A stretch of DNA of 64,000 nucleotides, taken from the NCBI GenBank assembly GCA_943736015.1, contig OX031058.1, positions 21,973,001 through 22,037,000 on the forward strand. Reading direction: 5' to 3'. A model generated the notes under the pieces. That model worked only from the letters and a program-made list of their open reading frames with translations, searched no databases and was not told the DNA's origin. Of the stretch, positions 41,363 to 50,804 are shown in pieces; the first letter of the stretch is position 1; each line of letters begins with the position of its first letter. The stretch is from Tridacna crocea (taxonomy: Eukaryota > Mollusca > Bivalvia > Cardiida > Cardiidae). The translations under genes were made by a program, and so were the position numbers.

Positions 41363-41684
41363 CCGGTGTAATGCAGAGAAATGACCTCCTCTACAAAATG
41401 ACCCATGGGTCATTTCTCTACGTAGGAGCATGACCCGGGTCATTTTCTACGTAAAGAAATAGTTAGTTTAAACATATTTATTTTCCCTCAAATTTACATG
41501 GAAATGGGGTTGGGTCACAAGTTATAACAACTTAGAAATCGACCCTGAGGGTCATGTCTTTACGTAGAATAATGACCAAGGTCATTTCTCTACGTGGTGA
41601 AATGACTTCTGGGGTCATTTCTCCACGTAGAATAATGACCCGGGTCATTTGGTAGGGGAGGGTCATTTCTCTGCATTACATCGG
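41363..41684. mobile_element. Foldback element packed with GGTCA half-sites, 322 bp
   Basis: 24-bp terminal inverted repeats with one mismatch start CCGGTGTAATGCAGAG (left) and the complement of CCGATGTAATGCAGAG (right). Inside, ATGACCC.GGGTCAT palindromes alternate with CTACGTAG words; about a dozen GGTCA/TGACC sites. AT-rich spacer in the middle. No ORF. Confidence 0.8.
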
Positions 41685-42139
41685 CATTAATTGTGCCCTT
41701 ATACAGAGCACAAATATACTGTGACCGTATACTGATCTTTTTCGCTTGCAGATGGAAATAAAACTGCATGTTTTTTTTTTAATTTTCTAAACATGTTTCT
41801 TCACGACAATATATCTATGTACATCTCCCCCTTTTATATAGAAGCAAGCATTATTCTCCCACGTATTAATATTGACTCCACACATGTTGATTTCTGACAT
41901 TTACATTCAATCATTCACAAACTTTGTTAGCCTGTACCGGTTTGACATTGTCACATTCGCTGACAGTTCCCACAAAACTGTTGTCTGATTGTGAATGATT
42001 TCATGTAAACCTCTCAACAACTTTCGTGTCCGCTTTTAAAACCCACATAATATTTAACTCTCTCGGCACCAAAACTTTGAGGTCGACTTCGTTGGCTGAA
42101 GATATTCACTGAAACTCAGAAAGACTTTTATCTCACATG
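41685..42139. other. No gene recognised
   Basis: AT-rich sequence. Confidence 0.4.
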
Positions 42140-42235
42140 CTTTACTGAACAAGCGAACAGTATAGGTCTAAAGTCAGACTGCACGTTCTTTGGAGTCTGG
42201 CCTTGATCTCTGTCTGCCAAAACAGAACCGCGTAG
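42140..42235. repeat. Family B remnant
   Basis: GCGAACAGTATAGGTCTAAAGTCAGACTGCACGTTC and GGAGTCTGGCCTTGATCTC pair imperfectly. Confidence 0.5.
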
Positions 42236-42237
42236 GA

Positions 42238-42512
42238 CTCGTGAACATAATGTTTCTGGTTACTGCAGGTTGTGGGTTCGAATCCCCGGTTGGCCAACTA
42301 AAATTCCTAATAGTCTTTCGGATGAGACATTAAACCGAGGTCCCGTGTGACGGTGCTATACGCCGAGCACGTTAAAGAACCAGGCGAAGCTCTCAGTAGT
42401 TTCGACCTGCATCCTTGCACTATCCCCCGTAACAACTAACTGTCTTCTGGGGGCGTCGCTCAGATGGGCAGCCGGTAGCGACGATAAATAAACGCAAATA
42501 AACAAACGAACT
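42238..42512 (+). mobile_element. tRNA-derived SINE with conserved central domain
   Basis: B box GGTTCGAATCCCC at about 42276, then TTTCGGATGAGACATTAAACC, GAGGTCCCGTGTGACGG and GCACGTTAAAGAACC, a block I recognise from marine-invertebrate SINEs. Tail GATAAATAAACGCAAATAAAC. The A box end is eroded. Confidence 0.75.
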
Positions 42513-42599
42513 ATAGTAAAGTTGGAAATGTCGCACGTTTCTCTCGCCATTTTTCAATGTTCGAAGACGACACAACTGCTGCTGAGACATTTCGTAGAA

Positions 42600-42795
42600 A
42601 GCCTTTACCAAAGTGAGCAAGTTTTCAACGAACCTAAGGAAAAGGCTTTTGAATCAGCATACTCTACTTTTGGCACTGTGTTTTCCATCCCTTCCAATAC
42701 AAGTCTAATTGTTTGCACCCATCTTACATTATCATCTGCAAATCCTTTCAATTTGGACGCCTCTAGAAAATTTTGTCGTCTGGTAGAGTGGAAAC
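42600..42795 (-). mobile_element. Family A1 MITE, hairpin deleted
   Basis: CCTAAGGAAAAGGCTTTTG joins GGCACTGTGTTTTCCATCCC, followed by TCATCTGCAAATCCTTTCAATTTGG and GTCGTCTGGTAGAGTGG. The palindrome is gone. Confidence 0.6.
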
Positions 42796-43233
42796 CATTA
42801 TATCTATTTTATCGATACTGAATGAGGGATGTAAGTCTACGGTCATGTCATTACTTCAGGATGTACTAAATATTTTCTTTCTTTTGAAACTGTATGTGGG
42901 AAAAGGGTCAGACTGTTGTGGTCACGTGATGACACGTGCCCCATCATACTTACAAATCGTCCTCCGGAGGGCGCTGGCATCTAAAACGATCTTTAAGATA
43001 AATGCAAAGAGCATTTTCCCGGCGAAATTTTATCAAATTTAGAAAGACCCCCTGAGGTTTCGATGATATTTTAATAGTTTCCTATCGTCTAAATGATGGT
43101 TTCTGAGATCGAGTTTAATAAAGTATCTTTACATCAAAAGAATACAATATTTGAGGGAAAATCACTTTTCTTGTTCAGATTTGGGCATGCCTTTTATGCC
43201 TAACATTACCCTTTACCTGCTGTAAAAGTGAAA
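42796..43233. other. No gene recognised
   Basis: Nothing supportable; CACGTGATGACACGTG at 42923 is a double E-box word. Confidence 0.4.
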
Positions 43234-43462
43234 TTAACCCTTTCCCAAACGGCAAATTTTGGACCAGACCAAATTGAAAGCATTTTGCAGGTGACAAATA
43301 AACAGTTGCAAAATAGATGATTTTTCTATATGACAGGGTAGAAAACATTGTGGGAAAAGGAGAAAATGCTGGTTACCAGCATTTTCTCCTTTTCCCACAA
43401 TGTTTTCAAAAGGCTTCTATTCCTGACCCGTAAAAACCAGGGATTGTTTGGGAAAGTGTTAT
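43234..43462 (+). mobile_element. Family A1 MITE, 229 bp
   Basis: TTAACCCTTTCCCAAACGGC to TTTGGGAAAGTGTTAT; perfect hairpin. Last tetramer TTAT is shared with the next element. Confidence 0.92.
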
Positions 43463-43645
43463 ACTTTCAAATAGATATAAAAAAATACACAAATGTTTCT
43501 ATTTTCAAACTTATTTTCAGAGGGAGAGAATCTCCTGATCGGACACTGTAGATCCTAGATCAGACTGCAGGTTCTCTGCAGTCTGATCTTGATCTAAAGT
43601 GTCCCCATAGGCTCCTCGATTCGCGCTTAGGAGCCATTGGTTTAA
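43459..43645 (+). mobile_element. Family B MITE between two family A copies
   Basis: Hairpin GACACTGTAGATCCTAGATCAGACTGCAGG/TTCT/CTGCAGTCTGATCTTGATCTAAAGTGTC, then GATTCGCGCTTAGGAGCC and TTTAA. Confidence 0.82.
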
Positions 43646-43870
43646 CCCTGTACCACACTGCAAAATTTTAGACCTATCCAAATTGAAAGTATTTGCAGAC
43701 GACGATTTCGCGGTGACTCAAATGATGCATTTTTATTTTGATAGGGTAGAAAACATTGTGGAAAAAGGAGAAAATGCTGGTTACCAGCATTTTCTCCTTT
43801 TCCCACAATGTTTTCAAAAGGCTTCTACTTCAGGGTCGTTTAAAGTCGTCATTGTGTGGTGAAAGCTTAA
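43642..43870 (+). mobile_element. Family A1 MITE, 229 bp
   Basis: TTAACCCTGTACCACACTGC to GTGTGGTGAAAGCTTAA; hairpin with one mismatch. Confidence 0.9.
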
Positions 43871-44094
43871 ATCCATTCCGGCGGGAATCCTAGTAGCATT
43901 CTTTAAAATCCCTCTATATGTCAACATGTACGTGTAGGGGTCGGAGATCGGTTCGGACGAACTGGGTGATTCAACCAACCTAACAAACTTGTCTTTTTAA
44001 AAACCAATGGCATGAAGTGGTAAGCATTTTTCCAAACAATTCTCTGCTTTTCTGCCGCCCCCAGCCTAGTTCTTGCGAAATTAGGACATTAATC
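43871..44094. other. No gene recognised
   Basis: Nothing supportable. Confidence 0.4.
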
Positions 44095-44170
44095 AGTGAT
44101 TGGTGGCCGCACCAAGACCGACATGCTGTTGAAGCGGCCTAAAACCCAGTTAAAGAGAAAAAAAAATGTT
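44095..44170 (+). mobile_element. SINE 3' tail
   Basis: GGTGGCCGCACCAAGACCGACATGCTGTTGAAGCGGCCTAAAACCCAGTTAAAG and poly-A, related to the tail at 17.05 kb. Confidence 0.6.
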
Positions 44171-44199
44171 TCAGGAATATTTGGTAAGAGCATTAAGAT

Positions 44200-44285
44200 A
44201 AATGCCGGACATTGTAGATCCATGATCAGCCTGAATATTCTTTGTGGCCTGATTGTTGATCTCAACCGTCGGTAAAAGACATTCC
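44200..44285. repeat. Family B remnant
   Basis: GCCGGACATTGTAGATCCATGATCAGCC and GGCCTGATTGTTGATCTCAACC pair weakly. Confidence 0.45.
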
Positions 44286-44889
44286 ATTGGTTTGCTCACT
44301 GTTTAATAAACACACTCAGCGTCAAATACATTTTCTCCCTCTATATGGCATTCTACTAATGCACATCTATCAAAGTTTGACATCCTGGGTACAGAACCGG
44401 ACTACTTTTCTACGCGACAACCTTTACTTTGAATTTCAAGCTAAACTAAACTAAAAGTTTACTCAATAAAACGCGACCTGGTGCCATTCATTCAGCTTCG
44501 ATCAGCAGTTTAGAGAACCCTGCAGCTAAAACAGGCCTGATTTCTATACAAATGTATTGATAAAAGACATTTTCTCCATTCCTACTTTATATAGCACGTA
44601 TTACTACAATCCCCCCAATATTAGGGGGGCAGCGATCCATGTGTCATAGCAGACAGGTCGAATCTTCGAAGAATATGACATGCGCAGACAACGGCGTGAA
44701 ATATAGAAACTCGGCCGTTTTCGACGGCTTTAAGTGTTACTACTGAAACCTACGAGGATTTTTTTAACGTCAAGCTGGCTTGACGCAACAAGTGGGCGGC
44801 AAAGATCGAGAATGAGACATCTACCTTTTGAGCAGTCTGACCCTGATAAATTTCATCTGCAAATGCCTGTTTTTGTTGCGCCGAAGGAA
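44286..44889. other. No gene recognised
   Basis: Nothing supportable. TGAGCAGTCTGACCCTGATAAATTTC near 44840 may be a B trace. Confidence 0.4.
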
Positions 44890-45120
44890 TTAGCTCAGTT
44901 CCAAACGACAAAAGTATAGCCTGGTGAAAAATGAAAGCATTTGCAGACGACAAAATGAATGAGACTGAAAAATGAAAATTCCTTTTGGGTAAGGTAGAAA
45001 ACCGTGTGGGAAAAGGAGAAAATGCTGGTTACCAGCATTTTCTCCTTTTCCCACGATGTTTTCATAAGGCTTTTCCTTCTCAGGGTCGTCAAAAGTCGGG
45101 ATTGTGTGGTAAAGAATTAA
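44890..45120 (+). mobile_element. Family A1 MITE, 231 bp
   Basis: TTAGCTCAGTTCCAAACGAC to GTGTGGTAAAGAATTAA; hairpin on GCTGGTTACCAGC with both shoulders changed (CCGTGTGGG / CCCACGATG). Confidence 0.88.
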
Positions 45121-45644
45121 AGAGGCCAATAACAGGAGCCAAGATCAATTCTCTAAGAAATGTAACATGGAAAAATATATAGATCATGCTGCATATTCAT
45201 TGCTGTCTACTCTTAGATTTTCACTTTCCAAAATAACCTTGATTTTATTAGTGCCTCAAGAGCTATATACCTGTTTTGTCGGGGAGGTAGTAATGCGCTC
45301 GTTTTCTTATAAATCTTGTGACAATTATATATCATATAAGACAATCTGATCACACTGTATCATTGGTTTCGGCTGATCTTGAATCCATAGCTTTCCCAAA
45401 ACTATCCTGAGTTGGACCCAATAAAGTGGGGGGGGGGTTAAAACATTTTAAGGAAACGAAAAAACAAAAATACTCGGTAAGGAGTTTAAAAAAATATACG
45501 ATAGGGAAAAACTTGATATTGTTCACGGTGCGTCCAAAGTTATACATTGCGTTTTGTCGCAAAGGTCAGAGGGCGCTCGTTTCCTTTAATAGTGACAGGT
45601 GCTCTATAAATTGAAATATGACAGGTAAACCCTTTTCATTGTCG
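45121..45644. other. No gene recognised
   Basis: Contains a G9 run near 45429; otherwise featureless. Confidence 0.4.
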
Positions 45645-45730
45645 AGTTTGAGATAAGGTGCTTTCGTCGACAGCGTAGATTAAGATCATACTGCAACGGA
45701 ATGATCGGTCTGATCTTTATTTAACACATA
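45645..45730. repeat. Family B remnant
   Basis: TCGACAGCGTAGATTAAGATCATACTGC and GGTCTGATCTTTATTTAAC. Confidence 0.45.
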
Positions 45731-46039
45731 CCGACATTTTCTTGAGGTACTCTTATCAAAACTGGCGTAAATCTTTGTATAATTAGATCCAAAAAGTTAT
45801 TAAATATGTTAATTTCCTTGCCTGACTCTTCATTTTAGAGATAAGATACGCGCGTAAAGAAAAGATGAGGAAAATAAAAAGTCAAAAGAAATTTGATCTT
45901 TTGTGTAAAATAACCGGCGTGAAATTGCAATCACCGGGCCAAATTTGATTTTTTAATGTGAATAAAAAACCATGAATATCCATATCTTTTAGATTTCTTT
46001 TCGCCATTTTTTCTTCTAACGCGTGTCCCATATCGTGAC

Positions 46040-46130
46040 CTTTAGTGTCTTTCGTCCAAAGAGTGTCGATCAAGATTAGACTGCACATACGTGCGGTCTA
46101 ATCTTGATCCACACTTTTTGGTACTTTAAC
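46040..46130. repeat. Family B hairpin
   Basis: AAGAGTGTCGATCAAGATTAGACTGCACAT/ACGTGCGGTCTAATCTTGATCCACACTTTT: both arms have ATTAGAC/GTCTAAT where other copies have ATCAGAC/GTCTGAT. Confidence 0.7.
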
Positions 46131-46493
46131 ATTCGTTTAAGCTTGAATACACTCTATGATGTTGAAAGGGAATGTCCATAACGACACTTCCACTGATTTA
46201 TCCAGTTGAACAAGACAAAGGTTAGCTCAGAATTTTTTGGGGTCCATTAACTTTTGTCTATTTTTAAGTTGAAAGAGTGGCCTTCTCCTTGTATCGTCCA
46301 AGGTCTTTGGTCGCTTTAAACAAAATGATTCACCGAGACCAGCCGAGCTCGGTTTTAGCGTTCGGGAAAGTACGGGGCAAGGAACCAAGATATGAATGAG
46401 TTCGAATTCCAACTTAGCCACAGTCTTTTAGAAGATTCGATGATAGGCATCAGGTAAATGATACTAACATTAGAGCGTTACATGACGAAAATG
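46131..46493. other. No gene recognised
   Basis: Nothing supportable. Confidence 0.4.
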
Positions 46494-46721
46494 TTAACCC
46501 TTTCCCAAACAACAAATTTTAGACTCTTCCAAACTGAAAGAGTTTGCAGACGACAATTTTAATTTTCATAACAATGGCAGAAAATTCTCCGAAGGAGCAG
46601 AAAACACTGTGGGAAAAGGAGAAATTGCTCGTTACGAGCAATTTCTCCTTTTCCCACAGTGTTTTCAAAAGACTTGTACTGCAGACACGTAAAAACACGG
46701 GCTTGTTTGGGAAAGGCTATA
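46494..46721 (+). mobile_element. Family A2 MITE, 228 bp
   Basis: TTAACCCTTTCCCAAACAAC to CTTGTTTGGGAAAGGCTAT; perfect hairpin on GCTCGTTACGAGC with CACTGTG shoulders. Confidence 0.9.
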
Positions 46722-46924
46722 CAATGAATGCGTGTATTTTCGCCCCCTAATTAATATCTCGTATTTATATGTCACTTTCTATGGAACTACATGTATTTTA
46801 AATCTGCAAGTACATTTACGTCAAAGCACTGAGTCAGTCTATTCATGAATATGTAGGTTTCTAATTGATATCTAATAATTTTGCGAGTAATTCCGACATT
46901 CCTCCGCGTTTGAGTTGCATTTAA

Positions 46925-47144
46925 TCAACCCTTTGACAGACGACATTATTGAAAAACCTTTCTAATTTGAAAACATTTGCAGAAAATAAATTAAATGGAC
47001 CTATAGTTGATGAAAGGGCAGAAAACATTTTGGGAATAGGAGAAAACTCTGGTTACCAGCATTTTTTTCTTTTTATCAAGATGTTTTCAAAAGCTTTATT
47101 CTTCAAGGAGGATAAAACTCGGGATTGTGTGTTACAGGAATAAA
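46925..47144 (+). mobile_element. Family A1 MITE, degraded
   Basis: TCAACCCTTTGACAGACGAC; hairpin GGGAATAGGAGAAAACTCTGGTTACCAGCATTTTTTTC; right end GTGTGTTACAGGAATAA. Confidence 0.75.
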
Positions 47145-47196
47145 CTAGTCCAGAAAAAATATCAAGCTCGCCAAATAACAGTTCTTCTCGACTCAT

Positions 47197-47424
47197 TTAA
47201 CTCTGTACCAAACGACAAATTTTAGACTCTTCCAAACTGAAAGAGTTTGCAGACAACAATTTTAAATTTGATGAAAATGGTAGAAAGTTCTTATAAAGGG
47301 TAGAAAACACTGTGGGAAAAGGAGAAATTGCTCATTATGAGCAATTTCTCCTTTTCCCACAGTGTTTTCAAAAGACTTGTACTTCAGACACGTAAAAACC
47401 AGGGCATGTTTGGGAGAGGGTTAA
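47197..47424 (+). mobile_element. Family A2 MITE with co-varied centre, 228 bp
   Basis: TTAACTCTGTACCAAACGAC to GTTTGGGAGAGGGTTAA. The centre reads GCTCATTATGAGC instead of GCTCGTTACGAGC: both arms changed together. Confidence 0.9.
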
Positions 47425-47429
47425 TGAAA

Positions 47430-47560
47430 TTAAAACCTGTGAATACTGGGGAAAGAGATTCCATGAAAACATGGATATGTATAGACTGACTGCCCCAACA
47501 GCACTGAAATAATGTTGAAAAGGGAGTTAAACACCATAAAAACAACCGGGAAGGGGGAAA
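47430..47560 (+). mobile_element. SINE 3' part
   Basis: GAATACTGGGGAAAGAGATTCC, GAAAACATGGATATG, CAGCACTGAAATAATGTTGAAAAGGGAGTTAAACACCAT, collinear with 16996-17112. Confidence 0.65.
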
Positions 47561-47759
47561 AAAAGAAGAAGAAAATACGTCGCCGTTATTTCTTCATCGC
47601 ATGCTAGCGAACGATATTTCATATTTTTTTCACAACATCTGTTTTTCCCCGCACTGGGGGACTCTAATTACCCTAAAATCTGCTTTGTGACGGCTTTTTA
47701 CTCTAATTTTCCATCTTGTGCTTGTGGAGTCGATATTTCTATTGATTGCTGATCTTATT

Positions 47760-48000
47760 TTAACCCTTCGCTAGAAGTCGAAAATCTTAGCTTCGACGAT
47801 ATTTAAAGCGTTTTTAAACGACATAATAAGGAAATATTATCGCTTTATCGACGGACTTACCGTCAAAAGGTTCAGAAAAACATCGTTGGAAAAAGGAGAA
47901 AATGCTGGTTACCAGCATTTTCTCCTTTTTCCAACAATGTTTTTCCAAAGCAATCTTCTTCAGGGTCGATAATACTCGGGGTCGCCTGATAAAGGTTTAA
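47760..48000 (+). mobile_element. Family A1 MITE with co-varied arms, 241 bp
   Basis: TTAACCCTTCGCTAGAAGTC to GCCTGATAAAGGTTTAA. Both arms carry GTTGGAAAAAGG / CCTTTTTCCAAC, and both shoulders carry an extra A (GAAAAACA / TGTTTTTC). Confidence 0.88.
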
Positions 48001-48172
48001 TGACCCCCCTCTCTTTGTGCGATGAAAGAAAACTCTTATTATGAAAATTAAACACTTTCATTATGTTGTTATCATGCGGTCTCTTTCAATGTTAAAACGG
48101 AGTAAAATTATTGTACTAAAATTAATCTTTACAATCCTTTTTTTTTTGCAGAACTCATCTTTCGAGACGCTC

Positions 48173-48401
48173 TTAATCCTTTCCCAAACAATCCCTGGTT
48201 TTTACGGGTCTGGAATAGAAGCCTTTTGAAAACATTGTGGGAAAAGGAGAAAATGCTGGTAACCAGCATTTTCTCCTTTTCCCACAATGATTTCTACCCT
48301 ATCATAGACAAAAATAATCTTTTCAGCAAGAATTGAATTGTCATCTGCAAATGCTTTCAATTTGTTCTAGTCCAAAAGTTTGTTGTTTGGGAAAGGGTTA
48401 A
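48173..48401 (-). mobile_element. Family A1 MITE, 229 bp (array copy 1)
   Basis: TTAATCCTTTCCCAAACAAT to GTTTGGGAAAGGGTTAA; near-perfect hairpin on GCTGGTAACCAGC. Confidence 0.92.
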
Positions 48402-48606
48402 TCTCCACTCAAACTACGCCTGGGAAAGAAGGCTTTTTTGGAAACACCTTGGAAAAAGGAGAAAGTACTAGTGTCCAGCATTATTTTCTTTTACCCCCCA
48501 TTTTTCTACCATCTCAAAGACAGAATCATCTTTTACAGATGTATTTAATCGTTTGTTTGCCAATGCTGTCGTTTTGGTCGAGTTTCGAACTTTGTCGTCA
48601 GCTTAA
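48398..48606 (-). mobile_element. Family A1 MITE, diverged (array copy 2)
   Basis: TTAATCTCCACTCAAACTACG; broken hairpin GGAAAAAGGAGAAAGTACTAGTGTCCAGC; ends GTCGTCAGCTTAA. Shares TTAA with both neighbours. Confidence 0.75.
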
Positions 48607-48830
48607 CCCTTCAACACACAGTCCTGACCTATAACGACCTTAAAAAGAAGGCGTAGGAAAACATTGTGGGAAAAGGAGAAAATGCTGGTTACCAGCATTT
48701 TCTTCTTTTACCACAATGTTTTCTACTCTTGCCAAAACAGCTTTCCCTTTTTGACTCACATTTATTTTGTCATCAACAAACGCGTTTGATTTGAACTGGT
48801 CTGAAATTTTGTCGTTTGTTAAAGAGTCAA
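48603..48830 (-). mobile_element. Family A1 MITE, 228 bp (array copy 3)
   Basis: TTAACCCTTCAACACACAGT to GTTTGTTAAAGAGTCAA. Centre GCTGGTTACCAGC is inverted relative to the flanks. Confidence 0.88.
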
Positions 48831-49076
48831 CCCCGTAATCAAGCAACCCCGTACTTTATTGACTGTGCTGGAGAATGCTGTAAAAAAACATCGTAGACAA
48901 AGGAAAAAAAGTAATGGTATCAACTGTTTTTTTTTTTTTTTCATTTTCCCTCGATATTTTCCCCCCTTTCGGAGAAGAAGAAACCTTATAATTATAGCCA
49001 TATTCGGCTGTTGCCTCCCAATGCTTTCGATACGGACAAGGCTAAAAGTTTTGTGGTGTTGTAATGGTTTTGAACT
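48827..49076 (-). mobile_element. Family A MITE, strongly decayed (array copy 4)
   Basis: TCAACCCCGTAATCAAGCAACCC, AAACATCGTAGACAAAGG, a T15 run, TTTCCCTCGATATTTTCCCCCC, CCAATGCTTTCGATACGGACAAGG and GTGTTGTAATGG. Confidence 0.6.
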
Positions 49077-49228
49077 CAGTTATTAAATTCTAGCACAAAT
49101 TTGCAGTGAACAGCTTTGAGCAAATTTCTTGTTTAATAATGTTTATCGTGACGATTGAAGTTCAAATCCATAAAACGTAAGACAAGGTATTAATTCAGAA
49201 AGAACTGTCCGTTGCCAACAATGTTTTT

Positions 49229-49444
49229 TTAAATCCTTTATACCAAACAAAACCTGGGTTTTACGACCCTGAGATAGAAGCCTTTTGAATGCTGGGAACC
49301 TGCTTTTTCTCCTTTTTCCCACAATGTTTTCTACCCTGCTGGAAACAAATTTCAATTCTTTTTAAGTTACATATTTTATTTTGTCGGCTGTAAAAATGCT
49401 TTGAATTTGGACCAGTTTAAAGTTTTGTCTTTTGGTAAAGAGTT
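49229..49444 (-). mobile_element. Family A1 MITE, left arm deleted
   Basis: TTAAATCCTTTATACCAAAC; GAAGCCTTTTGAA joins ATGCTGGGAACCTGC, so the left arm (GTGGGAAAAGGAGAA) is lost. The right arm CTTTTTCTCCTTTTTCCCAC is kept. Confidence 0.8.
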
Positions 49445-49529
49445 TGAGAAGACGGAAACAGGCATGAGCTGATGGTCATAATTTTTAGTCTTTCAGGACC
49501 AACATATTTCAGCCATGCTCATGGCACAG

Positions 49530-49612
49530 GGGGCTTAACCAACATTTTCTCATTTACCCACAATGTTTTCTACCCTTCACAAAACTAATTTCATTTTTTG
49601 AGCCACATTTAT
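49530..49612 (-). mobile_element. Family A1 MITE, right half
   Basis: CTTAACCAACATTTTCTCATTTACCCACAATGTTTTCTACCC onward; starts near the hairpin centre. Confidence 0.6.
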
Positions 49613-49819
49613 TTTGCGAATAGGGTCCAAATTCAAAGTATTTGCAGACGACAAATTAAGTGTAGCTCAAAAAATGAAATTTTCTTTGTGTGGGTATAGA
49701 AAACATTGTGTGAAAATAAGAAAACGTTGGTTATCAGCATTTATCCTTTTCCCACAGCGTTTTCATGAGGCTTTTTCTGAAAGGTCGTTGGAACTCAAGA
49801 TTGTGTGGTAAAGGATTAA
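49613..49819 (+). mobile_element. Family A1 MITE, left end missing
   Basis: GGGTCCAAATTCAAAGTATTTGCAGACGAC; hairpin GTGTGAAAATAAGAAAACGTTGGTTATCAGC; ends GTGTGGTAAAGGATTAA. Tail-to-head with the preceding half copy. Confidence 0.75.
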
Positions 49820-49909
49820 ATCATCTGCAAAGAGTATTTTCCAGAGCAGGGCTTATATGAACACGACCTCTTTTCGGCGAATGATATTAAAATCCACTTA
49901 AATAAAAAA

Positions 49910-50000
49910 AAGATTCTTGTCTTGAAGAAAAAGGCGGACGAAATAGACCCAGGATCAGTGTGCATATTCTGTTCAGTCCAATCAACGGTCCTTCAAGTGA
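49910..50000. repeat. Family B remnant
   Basis: AATAGACCCAGGATCAGTGTGCATATTCTGTTCAGTCCAATC. Confidence 0.4.
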
Positions 50001-50039
50001 ATTTTCTGCTATCGTTCACAAAATCGAGGCGTGGCTTTT

Positions 50040-50185
50040 TGGTGATACAGCTCTGAATTCTGCTATGATTACTTAAATTCATCCCCGGACAAGATTTTCG
50101 ACCGAGCAGGTATTTGAACTCTTAACCTTTGGTGTACTAGAGCTCTGCGTCATCCTGTTCTACCCAGGGCCTCGTTTAGATGGTT
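50040..50185 (-). mobile_element. tRNA-derived SINE head
   Basis: The minus strand reads CGAGGCCCTGGGTAGAACAGGATG (A-box context) and AGGTTAAGAGTTCAAATACC (B-box context). Confidence 0.6.
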
Positions 50186-50214
50186 AAAGAACAGCTGTCA
50201 AGGACCATATCAAG

Positions 50215-50429
50215 TGAGCCCTTTACCCCATGTTATCTCTGATTGACCCTACATAACAGCTAGGATGAAGCCGTTTTTTATGTGTATATGACACCTTTTA
50301 GTAGCATAGAAACATTGTGACAAAAGGTGAAATTGCTCGTCACGAGCAATTTCACCTTTTGCCACAATGTTTTCCAAAGGCTCCTACAAGCAATGCGTAG
50401 AAATGAGTATCTATGGAGTAAAGGGTTAA
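50215..50429 (+). mobile_element. Family A3 MITE, 215 bp
   Basis: TGAGCCCTTTACCCCATG to CTATGGAGTAAAGGGTTAA. Hairpin GACAAAAGGTGAAATTGCTC, centre GTCAC, complement with GCC for GTC at the end. Confidence 0.88.
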
Positions 50430-50585
50430 AGGGTATCGTTGCAGGGTGGTGCGTGTTGAGTGCGGAACCTCCGAGACTGTTTATCGTTTTTTATGCTAAA
50501 TTACTTTCTTAATTGGCGTTTCATTTTCTTTTTGTCCAATTTTCCACTCTCACCGTCTGAACTTTGTCTTGATTTTTTTTTAAAT

Positions 50586-50804
50586 TTGACCCTTTACCAT
50601 ACAATCTCAAGTTTTAACAACCCTGTTTAACAAGGCTTTTATAACATTGTGTGAAAAATACGAAATACCGGTAACCAGCATTTTCTCCTTATAACAAAAA
50701 GATTTACCCTTTCCAAGTTAGATTCCTTCGCTTGGGCCACACTTTTCATGTCATCTGGAAATGTTTATATTTCAGAGTAGTGTCCAATTTAAGCGTTTGT
50801 CAAC
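50586..50804 (-). mobile_element. Family A1 MITE, degraded
   Basis: TTGACCCTTTACCATACAAT; hairpin broken (GAAAAATACGAAATACCGGTAACCAGC); right end GCGTTTGTCAACTC. Confidence 0.7.

Noticed and set aside
42238..42300. Possible tRNA gene from the B box GGTTCGAATCC
   Set aside because: No matching acceptor stem or A box at the right distance; the conserved downstream domain identifies a SINE.
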